From NCBI RefSeq assembly GCF_030915505.1, contig NZ_CP133265.1, forward strand, positions 3,314,001-3,378,000: DNA of 64,000 bases. The letters are read 5' to 3'. Below, in pieces: positions 34,401 through 43,532 of the stretch (position 1 is the first letter of the stretch; each line of letters starts with the position of its first letter). The translations under genes were made by a program, and so were the position numbers. The notes under the pieces are model-generated. The model saw only the letters and a program-made list of their open reading frames with translations. It was not told the DNA's origin and ran no database searches. This stretch comes from Neobacillus sp. OS1-2. Its GTDB lineage: Bacteria > Bacillota > Bacilli > Bacillales > Cytobacillaceae.

Positions 34401-36683
34401 GTTAATGGGTGCTAGAAATCTAGAGCGGTTTGCTTTTTTTCCTCGTCTGCTGCTTGGTAAGGAGATATAAAGCTGCTCTTTGGCACGGGTCATTGCTACA
34501 TAAAATAATCGTCTCTCTTCTTCGAGCGCTGTAAAATCGCCATTTCGGTAAGCTTCAAGGGCAAAATCATGTGGCAGGCTTCCATCTACAGCCCCAACCA
34601 TATAAACGGTTTGGTACTCAAGTCCTTTGGCCCTGTGGATGGTGCTAAGGCTGATCGCATCCGTAAAATGCTTGCTTAACTTCTTAATTTCCTTGTTCAT
34701 GGCTGTCATATGCTCTGCATGAACTAATAATGCCTCGATAGATGTAAAGCTTTTTGCAGCCACTTTAAGGTCCTTAAGATCATCGGAACCTTTTTCAAGT
34801 TTACTCGATTCATTACCCCGTTTCTTTAGAAAATCAAGAAACCCAATGTCTTTTTCAATCTTTTCAATGGCTGAAATGGGGGACAAATGCTTCAGGCCGC
34901 GTATCAGGGTTACGGTCTTTTTTAACTTTTTCTCTTGAAAGACGTGTGCAGTTTTCAAGTGTGACAGGGCCTCAAGAAAACTGCAATCTTTGAGGATGCT
35001 CTCTGCTTTAATATCTTTAAGAACTGTTTGTTTTAAAAATAATAACGGCAAAATATCTGCGAGCGCCTGTGGGTCATCTTCCTTTAAGCAAACCTTTAAA
35101 AAGGAAAGGGCACTTCTGACAATATAGCGGTCATAAAAGCTTTCTGCATCCTGGTCAATTTTAAACGGCAGATTTGAGCTGGCCAATCGTTCAAATATTG
35201 ACCGTGAGGCGACATTTGTCCGATAAAGAATCGCAAAATCCCCAGGGTTTGCTCCCTTCGCAATCTGCTCCTGGATATCTGTGACAATCATGGTTGCCTC
35301 TTCCTCCTCATCGTAAGGGAAAAATAACAACGGCAGCGCTCCAGATGTAAATTGTGCCTTCATCTTCTTTGTTCTTCTCACTTTATTCGCAGCAATCATT
35401 TGATTGGCGGCTGCGACAATTTCATGGGAAGATCGATAGTTTTGGTCTAAGGTAACCAATTTAGAATAAGGAAAGTCTTTTTCAAACTCAAGCAAATAGG
35501 TGGGATCACTTCCCCTGAAGGAGTAAATCGCTTGATCATCATCGCCAACAGCACATACATTTCGATGTTTACCAGAAAGTAGTTTAATGAGTTCGTATTG
35601 AACCTTGTTTATATCTTGAAACTCGTCAATTAAAAAGTAATGAAAACGATTTTGATATTGTTCAAGCAGGTCAGGAGTATTCCTTAGAAGCTGATGGCAG
35701 CCTATAAGCATATCGTCAAAATCAAATAGTCCTTCCTGTTGTTTATATTCCTCATACTTTCGATAAAGGAATGCAGCCTTTTCTTCCCACTCAGTTATGG
35801 GCTGCACCTCATTTGGAAACAGAAGTGAGTTTTTCCAAAAACCAATTTGCTGCAACACTAAGTCATAGGCAAATTCCTTTTCAGATAGGTTAAGCTCTTT
35901 ACCGGCGGCCTTCAAAATTTTATCCCGCTGCCATTCTTTTTTCAGCAGTTTGTCAGATGACCAATTTGCTCCATCATGGAACATAAGGATCCGATAGAAA
36001 ATACTGTGAAACGTGCCGGTAACGATGCGATTGATTGTTTCTCTTTTCATATTTGGATACGACTGCAAACGATTCTTCATTTCAGCGGCGGCCTTTGAAG
36101 TAAAGGTGACAAGCATGATAGAACTTGGATCGATTTGTTTTTCATTCAGCATATAGGACGTACGTGCTGTGAGCACCCGGGTCTTCCCGCTTCCAGCACC
36201 TGCAAGGACTAATAACGAGCCCTCGGTTTCCATGACGGCTTCAGCCTGACTTTGATCAAGGATGGTCCCATTTTCAGCAAGCTGCTGTAAATAGGGTGGA
36301 TAATCACGAGGGAAATTTCCAATTGGTTGGTTAAACGGGACAGTGTATTCAATGTGTTTTGCAGGTTTGAAGAGTTCTAAATCTGTAGGGGGCGCAGTAA
36401 TGGTTCTGCCCTGCGGGATCTTAAATCCGTTCCTCTCGATATAGTGCTGTTCATGATCGTCCATTTTAACAATGGGAGGAAGCGGGTCCGGACAATGCCT
36501 TTCCGGTGAGTGAGGATGGAAAAAATATGGGTTACCATAGATTCCAAGATACATGCGCACCTTCTCATTGCAACAAGGGCAGTGGAGCTCATTATTTTTT
36601 CCAGCAAGATATATTTTTTGAAATTGATCCCGTGCTAGTTTAGTGAGATCAATAGTCTGATTTTTATAGATAGCTATTTTCAT
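34377..36683 (-). CDS. yjcD: UvrD/Rep-like DNA helicase YjcD with CoiA-like N-terminus
   Basis: This is an SF1A helicase of 768 aa. Walker A is LAGAGSGKTRVLTART, motif II is FLIDEFQD, motif III VGDDDQAIYSFRGSD, motif V/VI STIHRAKGLEY and LFYVAMTRAKEQLYI. The first 65 residues hold a zinc-binding-like CPCCNEKV ... FFHPHSPERHC pattern resembling the start of CoiA. The ATG at 36683 has GAGG at 7 bases; the upstream extension to 36800 is spurious. Its exact repair role is unknown. Confidence 0.88.
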   Translation of the reverse strand: MKIAIYKNQTIDLTKLARDQFQKIYLAGKNNELHCPCCNEKVRMYLGIYGNPYFFHPHSPERHCPDPLPPIVKMDDHEQHYIERNGFKIPQGRTITAPPTDLELFKPAKHIEYTVPFNQPIGNFPRDYPPYLQQLAENGTILDQSQAEAVMETEGSLLVLAGAGSGKTRVLTARTSYMLNEKQIDPSSIMLVTFTSKAAAEMKNRLQSYPNMKRETINRIVTGTFHSIFYRILMFHDGANWSSDKLLKKEWQRDKILKAAGKELNLSEKEFAYDLVLQQIGFWKNSLLFPNEVQPITEWEEKAAFLYRKYEEYKQQEGLFDFDDMLIGCHQLLRNTPDLLEQYQNRFHYFLIDEFQDINKVQYELIKLLSGKHRNVCAVGDDDQAIYSFRGSDPTYLLEFEKDFPYSKLVTLDQNYRSSHEIVAAANQMIAANKVRRTKKMKAQFTSGALPLLFFPYDEEEEATMIVTDIQEQIAKGANPGDFAILYRTNVASRSIFERLASSNLPFKIDQDAESFYDRYIVRSALSFLKVCLKEDDPQALADILPLLFLKQTVLKDIKAESILKDCSFLEALSHLKTAHVFQEKKLKKTVTLIRGLKHLSPISAIEKIEKDIGFLDFLKKRGNESSKLEKGSDDLKDLKVAAKSFTSIEALLVHAEHMTAMNKEIKKLSKHFTDAISLSTIHRAKGLEYQTVYMVGAVDGSLPHDFALEAYRNGDFTALEEERRLFYVAMTRAKEQLYISLPSSRRGKKANRSRFLAPINKKKKTDS

Positions 36684-36809
36684 ATTTAAACCTCTATTTC
36701 TTGAAGTAAGACATGTTCTATCATAACAAAACAGGTGGGGAACGGAAAGTGTTTGCTTTATTATCCAAAAATAGAAAAAACACTTGCCACGGATTGGCAA
36801 GTGTAGAGG

Positions 36810-37232
36810 TTAAACTTCTTTAATCATCGTTCGATGGGGAATTCCTGCATCCATAAATTCCTCTGAGACTACTTCATAGCCAAGTCTAGCATAGAAGGGG
36901 ATGGCTTGTGTCTGGGCATTAAGTTTTAATTTGTGTAATCCCTGCATTTGGGCATAGCTTTCTATTTCGTTCATAAGCGCCTTGCCTGTACCTGTCTTTC
37001 GGGCTCCTTTCATCACACAAATTCGTTCCACTTTCCCATAGCCGTCAACAATCCGAAATCTGCCGGCACCGACAGGAGCACCTTCCTGGTACATGACAAA
37101 ATGAGTGGCTTCATCCTCGAATTGGTCGATTTCCTCTTCAAGCGGAACATTTTGTTCTTCCACAAAAACAATCTTTCTAACAGAAAAAGCATCTTCAAGT
37201 TCATTTTGATTCTCGACAATCTTAACTTTCAC
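36810..37232 (-). CDS. yjcF: GNAT-family N-acetyltransferase YjcF
   Basis: A 140-aa acetyltransferase fold: RKIVFVEEQNVPLEEEIDQF at the N-terminus, the V-E-RI-V strand (GKVERICVMK), the acetyl-CoA loop GARKTGTGKALM (R-x-x-G-x-G/A), and LNAQTQAIPFYARLGYEV. The substrate is unknown. It lies 6 bases downstream of yjcG, so the two are co-transcribed. Confidence 0.87.
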   Translation of the reverse strand: MKVKIVENQNELEDAFSVRKIVFVEEQNVPLEEEIDQFEDEATHFVMYQEGAPVGAGRFRIVDGYGKVERICVMKGARKTGTGKALMNEIESYAQMQGLHKLKLNAQTQAIPFYARLGYEVVSEEFMDAGIPHRTMIKEV

Positions 37233-37238
37233 GATAAC

Positions 37239-37751
37239 CTATTCCTTTCCCAGACGAAAAGTTTCATAAACAGTCCATGATCCATTTTCCAATTGATAAA
37301 GTAAATGGAAGCGGTCCACCGTTTCTTCGTGATTCACTTTAGTCATCCTTAGTGAACCAAACACATCGGAGTGCTCATCATTGGAAAGCTTTTGTCCAAT
37401 TGTAATATGGGGCACAAAGGCATAGTCTGTCGTTTGTTCGTTAAATTCCTGTTTAATCTCAGCATGCAAGTTTAAAAGTTCTTCAGTTGGCTCTATTTTA
37501 AAATAGATAACATTATTTACAGGTTGAAAAGAGCTAATTTTAGATGTTTTTAAGGTGAAAGGTTTTGTATTGCCAGCGATTTGCCGTAATTTATCAGCAT
37601 ATTCCTTGGCATCCTCTTCAAGAGCTTCAAAACCATTCTTTATCGTTACATGTGGAGGAATAAGGGAATAATGTGGGTCATAGCGTTTGCGATAAGAATT
37701 CACTAAGTCTTGAAGCTTTTTGGATGGGAAAATAACTACACCAAATTTCAT
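37239..37751 (-). CDS. yjcG: 2H phosphoesterase / 2'-5' RNA ligase-like protein YjcG
   Basis: A 170-aa member of the 2H family. Both catalytic HxTx motifs are seen: HVTIKNG near residue 34 and HITIGQ near residue 115. The B. subtilis YjcG structure is known to have this fold, but the physiological substrate is not known to me. It lies upstream of yjcF in the same direction. The start ATG follows GGAGGTAAACGT. Confidence 0.88.
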   Translation of the reverse strand: MKFGVVIFPSKKLQDLVNSYRKRYDPHYSLIPPHVTIKNGFEALEEDAKEYADKLRQIAGNTKPFTLKTSKISSFQPVNNVIYFKIEPTEELLNLHAEIKQEFNEQTTDYAFVPHITIGQKLSNDEHSDVFGSLRMTKVNHEETVDRFHLLYQLENGSWTVYETFRLGKE

Positions 37752-37867
37752 ACGTTTACCTCCATTGAATTAAAATATTTTAGTAAAATAACATAGGACT
37801 TCTTGTTATTATAGCAAATTTTCAAAATATATAAAATGACTTTAGTACTAATGTAATGTCTGTTAGA

Positions 37868-38590
37868 CTAAAACATCATTTTAAGGGCACGTCTTAAATC
37901 CGGCTGCCAGTATGTCCATGTATGATTGCCCCTAAATTCTTCATAAAAATAGGTAAAAGGTTTCTCCGTCATCACTTTGGAAAGCTGTCGGTTGGGGCTT
38001 AAGAAATCACTTGTTTTTCCATCGGTAGTTTTTACTTCTATTTCTTGTGTGCCAATACCGTGATAAATCTCGATTAGCTGTGCCTCTTTAAACTCTTCGA
38101 CTAATTTCAATACCTTATCGTTAACAAAAGGAGACTGTAGCAGCACTTTCCCAAAGGTATGCGGGTAATAAAGCGCAGTCATTAATGAGACGGTTGCCCC
38201 TAAAGAGTCACCAATTAGCGCCCTTGTCGAGCCCATATGGTAGGTAGGAAATTCTTTATCAAGAAAAGGCACTAATTCATGCGCAAGAAACCGTATGTAT
38301 TGTTGATTTTGCTCACCGTCCGGGTGGTACTTTCGTCGGCGGTCTTCCACATTCTTATAGGGTATCCCAACTATAATTATATTTTCAATTTCTCGTTCAA
38401 AAAGAAACTCATCTGCCAATCGACCAATTCGACCAAGCTGAAAATAATCCCGTCCATCCTGAGCGATTAGCAGCGAGTATTTATAGAGCGGCGAGAAGTT
38501 TGCAGGCAGATAAATAAGGAGCTGCATTTCTTCTCCAAGTTCGTTACTTTGAAAGGTAAGTTCTTTGATTGTGCCTCTTGGAAATTCCAT
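37868..38590 (-). CDS. yjcH: Alpha/beta-hydrolase esterase YjcH (esterase D family)
   Basis: This is an esterase-like enzyme of 240 aa. The nucleophile elbow is GDSLGA, the strand before it LLIAQDGRDYFQ, and a C-terminal His occurs in GNHTWTYW. It resembles the putative-esterase (PF00756) family and B. subtilis YjcH. The ATG at 38590 is 8 bases after GGGGGGA; the longer frame upstream has no site. The substrate is unknown. Confidence 0.82.
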   Translation of the reverse strand: MEFPRGTIKELTFQSNELGEEMQLLIYLPANFSPLYKYSLLIAQDGRDYFQLGRIGRLADEFLFEREIENIIIVGIPYKNVEDRRRKYHPDGEQNQQYIRFLAHELVPFLDKEFPTYHMGSTRALIGDSLGATVSLMTALYYPHTFGKVLLQSPFVNDKVLKLVEEFKEAQLIEIYHGIGTQEIEVKTTDGKTSDFLSPNRQLSKVMTEKPFTYFYEEFRGNHTWTYWQPDLRRALKMMF

Positions 38591-38697
38591 TACGACAATT
38601 CCCCCCATGATTCGAATAGTACAAATGCATTTTACCACAATCGTTGTGGAAATGCTTTCAGAAGGTGAAGGGTTGGTGGATGTGTGGGCAGGCAGGT

Positions 38698-38922
38698 TTA
38701 ATGAAGGTAGCGATGAATCGAACGAGAGTCAGGCATAATCGATAAAATATTTTCGCGTTTAAAGGTCCGCATTTGTTTCCGTGTCAAACAATAGGCGCGA
38801 ATGTAGTCATCATGAACTTCCTTTACAATGAGTTTGCGCTGTGATAATTCTTGATTTTCTGCAAGGTATATCATCTCCAATGGCATATGTTCTTCGATTG
38901 ATCTGATTAAAAGTCCATCCAT
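38698..38922 (-). CDS. Stand-alone WYL-domain protein (74 aa)
   Basis: The whole protein is about one WYL-like unit: LLIRSIEEHMPLEMIYLAEN, then RKLIVKEVHDDYIRAYC and the RTFKRENI motif that ends WYL domains. There is no DNA-binding domain. GAAGGAG lies 9-10 bases before the ATG. WYL domains usually sense nucleic acid or nucleotide ligands, often in DNA-damage or phage-defence regulators; a role for this single-domain form is not known. Its promoter has a LexA-like box. Confidence 0.65.
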   Translation of the reverse strand: MDGLLIRSIEEHMPLEMIYLAENQELSQRKLIVKEVHDDYIRAYCLTRKQMRTFKRENILSIMPDSRSIHRYLH

Positions 38923-38954
38923 TTTGGATCACTCCTTCGATTATCAATAATACC

Positions 38955-38984
38955 ATTATAACCGAACGTTAGTTCTTTATTCAA
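38955..38984 (-). promoter_or_regulatory. Promoter with LexA/DinR-like box for the WYL gene
   Basis: On the minus strand TTGAAT, an 18-base spacer and TATAAT form a good sigma-A promoter. The spacer contains AGAACTAACGTTCG (38963-38976), matching the Bacillus LexA site CGAACNNNNGTTCG at all but the first base. Confidence 0.55.
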
Positions 38985-39048
38985 GTTAATCAGGAATGTA
39001 TGTTCTATTCGTGGGGAGATTTTTAATCATGCTAAAAGAAAATGGCTA

Positions 39049-39076
39049 TTGACATTTTTGGTTTTTTTACTATAAT
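39049..39076 (+). promoter_or_regulatory. Sigma-A promoter of the tRNA-Val gene
   Basis: Perfect TTGACA (39049-39054) and perfect TATAAT (39071-39076), with a 16-base spacer, lie about 20 bases before the tRNA. Confidence 0.88.
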
Positions 39077-39096
39077 TAAATTTGTACTTAATAAGC

Positions 39097-39168
39097 GACT
39101 TGTTAGCTCAGTGGGAGAGCACTTCCTTGACAGGGAAGGGGTCGTGGGTTCGAATCCCTCACAGGTCA
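39097..39168 (+). tRNA. tRNA-Val (anticodon GAC)
   Basis: A cloverleaf fits: acceptor GACTTGT / ACAGGTC (one G-U pair), D-arm GCTC / GAGC, anticodon stem CTTCC / GGAAG with loop TTGACAG (GAC at 39129-39131), T-loop TTCGAAT. The T-stem GTGGG / CCCTC has one T-T mismatch. CCA is not encoded; the gene ends with discriminator A then TCA. It has its own promoter and terminator and no tRNA neighbours. Confidence 0.88.
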
Positions 39169-39176
39169 TCACTTAA

Positions 39177-39207
39177 GACGCTACTTTAAAGAGTAGCGTC
39201 TTTTATT
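39177..39207 (+). terminator. Terminator after tRNA-Val
   Basis: Stem GACGCTACT / AGTAGCGTC with a TTAAAG loop, followed by TTTTATT. Confidence 0.85.
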
Positions 39208-39358
39208 ATGCTTTCGTTTCAGTTCGTTACTTATCAATTCCCGGTCTAAAAATCTGTTCTACCTCTTTTTACTCCTAAATCTGGTTTTCATTTTTAGAAA
39301 GGCCGTAATAGGGGTCTACCCTTTCATCCTTTCACATTGTACTTTCGGAACAATAAAT

Positions 39359-39390
39359 AAAGACCTAGTAGCATCTAGGTCTTTTGTTTG
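39359..39390 (-). terminator. Terminator after the TDT transporter gene
   Basis: Stem AAAGACCTAG / CTAGGTCTTT with loop TAGCAT. On the minus strand it follows the stop directly and ends in a T-rich run. Confidence 0.75.
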
Positions 39391-39391
39391 G

Positions 39392-40438
39392 TTATCTTGG
39401 GTATGTATTGATTTTATTTTTAATGAAGAACGATCTAATAAGCCCTAAAAACACTAATATCCAAACGGTTATCGCAATAAAAATCATTATTTTAGGTACA
39501 ACCATTAGGAAGGGAAATTCTAATGCCTTGGAAAGTTGAATGGTACAAGTTGTATACATAGCTAAAGGGAACGCCATCCCCCAAAACTGTGGGTCATATG
39601 TTATATGAATTTTTTCATAAATATATTTCCAAATCATCAGTATGAATAACAATGGGATCCACCAGGTTCCCGTAATCCAATAAAATAGTGTAAACCCTTT
39701 TAAAAATGGAATAACCTCAGTCAATAGTGTTGAATGTTTGGCATTTAAAATTAAGTTTGACCCGGCTAACGTCGCGATAGCAACAGCACCCATATTAATC
39801 CAATAAGGGGGTGTTAGTGATTCATGTTTAAAATCAACAAATGTAAATCGATAAAAGATTAATGCAATAATGTTTAGGTATAACATACAGCCTAATAAAA
39901 ACATGGAGAATGTAAAAAATAAAATAATTTCTTTCCCATTTGTAAAATGTGGAGATAATAGTGTTCCTAAAACAGATACCGATTGCGTCGCAACAGCAGC
40001 GATTAACCATGCACCATTAATCCCTTGAGCAATCCTGGGTTTCTCCTTTCTTATGGTTACAGAAAAGAAAAAGGAATACATGATAAGTAGCCACAAGAAA
40101 ATAGAAAAAAACCACAAGTATTTTGCTAAGTGATAAACGTCTCCAACGATGATTAATTGGGAGCCAAAAACACAAGTTCCAGCAACAAGTGTGAAAAAAC
40201 CTGGACCCTTTTCGTGGCTAGTTAGATCCGCTATTACCTTCGGAAAATGCCATATTAATCGCAATATAGTTAATATCCATAAAATAATATAAAATAAACT
40301 ATTTGCATAAAGTAAAATTTTTGCCATGAAGTGAACGTCGAGGAGAAATAAAGAAATAGACAAAGCCCCAGTCGCCATGGTTAAGGCAAAATATCCTGTA
40401 AATAAATTAGCTGTTTTTTCTTTTAAAAAGGAAATCAT
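39392..40438 (-). CDS. TDT-family transporter (SLAC1/TehA-like)
   Basis: A 348-aa protein with about ten membrane segments. The start FTGYFALTMATGALSI is the typical first helix of the tellurite-resistance/dicarboxylate transporter family. Later segments include TLVAGTCVFGSQLIIVG and WGMAFPLAMYTTCTIQLS. Members carry sulfite, malate or anions such as chloride; the substrate here cannot be read. The gene is alone between a tRNA and alkA. Confidence 0.8.
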   Translation of the reverse strand: MISFLKEKTANLFTGYFALTMATGALSISLFLLDVHFMAKILLYANSLFYIILWILTILRLIWHFPKVIADLTSHEKGPGFFTLVAGTCVFGSQLIIVGDVYHLAKYLWFFSIFLWLLIMYSFFFSVTIRKEKPRIAQGINGAWLIAAVATQSVSVLGTLLSPHFTNGKEIILFFTFSMFLLGCMLYLNIIALIFYRFTFVDFKHESLTPPYWINMGAVAIATLAGSNLILNAKHSTLLTEVIPFLKGFTLFYWITGTWWIPLLFILMIWKYIYEKIHITYDPQFWGMAFPLAMYTTCTIQLSKALEFPFLMVVPKIMIFIAITVWILVFLGLIRSFFIKNKINTYPR

Positions 40439-40684
40439 ACATTTTGCCTCACTTTTTGCTTACTTTTAAACCAGGATCAAAATAGATTCTGGCTTTTTAT
40501 ATATGAATACTGCCGATTTCTTCTTTCGACAATCCCATACTGAAGTATATTATAACAAAACTAACGCACGATTAAGAATACTAAAATGTGATTCTAATGA
40601 ATCATCCAATTACATACTAGATAATGGCACCCCTTGCACATTGGGTAAATCCTGAATTTTTTGTTATAAAGTGCAACGCTTTAT

Positions 40685-41614
40685 TTAATATAGAACATGC
40701 CATAGATAAAACGTGGCATAGGATTGCCAGCCCTCCCAGCGTATAGAAAGCTTCAAAAGCTCTTCCTTCGCAGGCTTATTCATCGCCTTGGTTAGATGCC
40801 TAATGGCGTTGTGCAGTCCGACATCATCAATCGGATATGCCGAGGGATTACGTAAGCAGCGCATTATTACATAATTCGCTGTCCATGGACCAATTCCGCG
40901 GATAGTAATTAAACTTTTTTCAACTTCTTTAAGGTTTTCCATTCTCATTAATTTTTCTTTTGATAATTTACCGCTGGCCATAAATTGGGCAATGCCAATG
41001 ATGTATTCACTCTTTTTCAATGTCATTTTAATATCAGCCAAATCTGCAGGTGTTACGAGGGCAATTTGTTCGCAAGTTGGAAAGATCCAATAGATCCGCC
41101 CATTCCATTTGATTGAATCACCAAACTTTTCAACAAATTGTCTTTTTAAGCTGTAGGCAAATGCTAGATTGATTTGCTGCCCTAAAACTCCCCAACAAAG
41201 GGCCTCAAATAAATCGGGAACCCCGATTACACGCAAACCATAAAATTGTTGGACAGGCCACTTAAGTAGTGGGTCTGCTTTTGCCATTGCATAAAATGGT
41301 GTTAAATCGCGATCGAGATCAAACCATTCACGAATATATTGGACAACTCCAGCGCGCTGCGACCGGTTTAGAGGTCTGGACACGTTTAAGAACCTGACGA
41401 CCATTTGATTGCTGTTATTCACGTGTATTTGTACTAAAGTTCGTGTTTCGCCAACGACAATCACCCTCGTGATCATTTCGTTCTCAACCTCAAACATACA
41501 CTCATTTTTATTGCGCACTAAATAGCCAAGGTTGGCCTTACTATTAAAATCATCTGGTAGGTTGATGAGAATGGTCCCATCGATCTCCTGCCAGTCTTGT
41601 TGATCTTCTTTCAT
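40685..41614 (-). CDS. DNA-3-methyladenine glycosylase II (AlkA-like)
   Basis: A base-excision glycosylase for alkylated purines, 309 aa. The helix-hairpin-helix-GPD region is clear: LITIRGIGPWTANYVIMRCL followed by the catalytic Asp in YPIDDVGLHNAI. The N-terminal AlkA-type domain is present (residues about 1-115). The divergent neighbour is an O6-alkylguanine transferase, so the pair covers two kinds of alkylation damage. It resembles B. subtilis YfjP in length. Confidence 0.85.
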   Translation of the reverse strand: MKEDQQDWQEIDGTILINLPDDFNSKANLGYLVRNKNECMFEVENEMITRVIVVGETRTLVQIHVNNSNQMVVRFLNVSRPLNRSQRAGVVQYIREWFDLDRDLTPFYAMAKADPLLKWPVQQFYGLRVIGVPDLFEALCWGVLGQQINLAFAYSLKRQFVEKFGDSIKWNGRIYWIFPTCEQIALVTPADLADIKMTLKKSEYIIGIAQFMASGKLSKEKLMRMENLKEVEKSLITIRGIGPWTANYVIMRCLRNPSAYPIDDVGLHNAIRHLTKAMNKPAKEELLKLSIRWEGWQSYATFYLWHVLY

Positions 41615-41808
41615 TTCAATGCCTCCACTTTAATTTCTACTACTATTATCACAAAAATTACTTTCGATTTGTTGCTTTTCCATCTTCTTGTATGCTTACC
41701 TACAGTCTAATCGAAGGTTATAATAGAAACTAGAGGTGGATCAATTGAAAATAGGAAATTTCAGTAGGAGAACCATTTCCAAAGAAATTGGATGGGAGGA
41801 ACGACGTT

Positions 41809-42327
41809 ATGAAATCAATGAATAAGATAACGATATATTGGTCGCTGCTTACATTTAAGGATTGGAATTTATATATAGCTGCAACAGACAAAGGACTATG
41901 CTACGTTGGGTCACTGAACAAGTCATTAGAGGAATTGACCATATGGGCGGAAAAGCAGTTCCCGGGGGTCCTTCTTGTGGAAGATAGGGAGGAGCTAGAG
42001 CCTTATGTAACGGAACTAATTGAATATTTCGAGGGGAAGCGGATGAATTTCTCTGTCCCTTTTGATTATCAAGGTACAGATTTTCAAGTTGCTGTTTGGA
42101 ATGCACTTTGTGAGATTCCGTTTGGGGAGACAAGGTCCTATTCCGATATCGCAAACCATATCGATAAACCGTCGGCAGTCCGTGCAGTAGGATCGGCAAT
42201 CGGTGCAAATCCTGTATTGATTACTGTGCCCTGCCATCGTGTTGTTGGAAAAAATGGCTCGCTCACAGGCTATCGCGGTGGATTAGAGATGAAGAAACAA
42301 TTGCTTGGTTTAGAGCAAAAGTATTAA
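41809..42327 (+). CDS. ogt: Methylated-DNA--protein-cysteine methyltransferase
   Basis: It removes alkyl groups from O6-guanine onto its own cysteine. The active site PCHRVV is in NPVLITVPCHRVVGKNGSLT, preceded by the DNA-binding helix (YSDIANHIDKPSAVRAVGSAIG). Its 172 aa length is typical. The ATG at 41809 is 8 bases after GGGAGGA; an upstream in-frame ATG is not needed. The alkA-like gene is divergent, and the shared 195-base gap may hold common control. Confidence 0.92.
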   Translation: MKSMNKITIYWSLLTFKDWNLYIAATDKGLCYVGSLNKSLEELTIWAEKQFPGVLLVEDREELEPYVTELIEYFEGKRMNFSVPFDYQGTDFQVAVWNALCEIPFGETRSYSDIANHIDKPSAVRAVGSAIGANPVLITVPCHRVVGKNGSLTGYRGGLEMKKQLLGLEQKY

Positions 42328-42414
42328 AAGTGGTTGATTAATCATATTTATAAATTTTTCTTTATTTGTGAATACTATCTCCATATAGATTAGATCATTG
42401 GAGTGGGTATACAT

Positions 42415-43422
42415 ATGGAGGACAAATCAAAGATACCTTTAACAGCTGCCGAAATGAGTGGATTATGGACGCAATATATGAATGACTCATTGGCAGTGTG
42501 TGTAAATAGATATTATTTAGAGACTGTGGAGGACGAGGAGGTTCGACCGATCGTTGAATTTACCTTAAACACGGCAAAAAAGAATATATTAATAATGGAG
42601 GATATATTTAAAAGAGAGGATTTCCCTACACCAATGGGATTTACCGACCAAGATGTAAACACAAAAGCACCAAAGCTGTTTTCTGATACGTTTGTCTTAA
42701 CCTATCTGAGGCACATGTCAATTATTGCCATGCAGGCAAGTGGTGGTGTTTTAGGACTTGCCACTCGCCCTGATATAGTCACTTTTCATAAAAGTGTCCT
42801 AAACGCTGCTATTGAATTACAGGATTTAACACGGAACTTGTTGTTGAAACAAGGAACATACATAAAGCCACCCTACATCACACCACCTGATTCTGTAGAA
42901 TTTGTGAAGCAGAATCATTTTTTAGCAGGCTTTTTGGGTAAGAAAAGGGCCATAACTTCTGTGGAAATCAGCCATTTATTTTTTAATTTGAAAACGAATG
43001 CAATTGGAAAAGCATTGATCACGGGATTTGCCCAAATAGCTGAGGACAAAGACGTGAAGCAGTTTTTTGTAAGAGGGATGCAAATGGCTCGGGATCATAT
43101 GGATATCTTTGGTAACTTTTTAAAGGAAGAAGAACTGCCTGTTCCGATGAGTTCGGATGCAAATGTTTTAGATTTTACATCTAGGATTTTCTCTGACAAG
43201 CTAATGATGTTTCATATTGCATCAATGAATATGTCGGGAATTGGTAATTACGCTATCTCAATGGCAGCAAGTCTGCGAAGGGATATTGGAATGAAATATG
43301 CCTCCTTAATACCGGAAGTGTCACTTTATGCTGGGGATGGTGCCAAAATGATGATTAGAAAAGGATGGATGGAGGAACCACCTCAAGCAGATGACCGGGA
43401 GGAGTTAGTCCAAGGACATTAG
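42415..43422 (+). CDS. DUF3231-family protein with internal duplication
   Basis: A 335-aa mostly helical protein of unknown function. The two halves are related: LWTQYMNDSLAVCVNRYYLE ... REDFPTPMGFTDQDV in the first corresponds to LFFNLKTNAIGKALITGFAQ ... EEELPVPMSSDANVLD in the second. I recognise this as the DUF3231 arrangement common in Bacillus. There is no signal peptide; some Met/Gly-rich hydrophobic helices are present. The ATG at 42415 is 8 bases after GGAGTGG. Confidence 0.7.
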   Translation: MEDKSKIPLTAAEMSGLWTQYMNDSLAVCVNRYYLETVEDEEVRPIVEFTLNTAKKNILIMEDIFKREDFPTPMGFTDQDVNTKAPKLFSDTFVLTYLRHMSIIAMQASGGVLGLATRPDIVTFHKSVLNAAIELQDLTRNLLLKQGTYIKPPYITPPDSVEFVKQNHFLAGFLGKKRAITSVEISHLFFNLKTNAIGKALITGFAQIAEDKDVKQFFVRGMQMARDHMDIFGNFLKEEELPVPMSSDANVLDFTSRIFSDKLMMFHIASMNMSGIGNYAISMAASLRRDIGMKYASLIPEVSLYAGDGAKMMIRKGWMEEPPQADDREELVQGH

Positions 43423-43532
43423 TGGTAATATGTTCACTTTAACAAATGCAGTGCTTTTAGAGAGCATTGCATTTTATTGTGCCTCCTGACAAGAGTATAA
43501 TAAAAGAGATAAAAATAAAAGGAGGGGACAAA

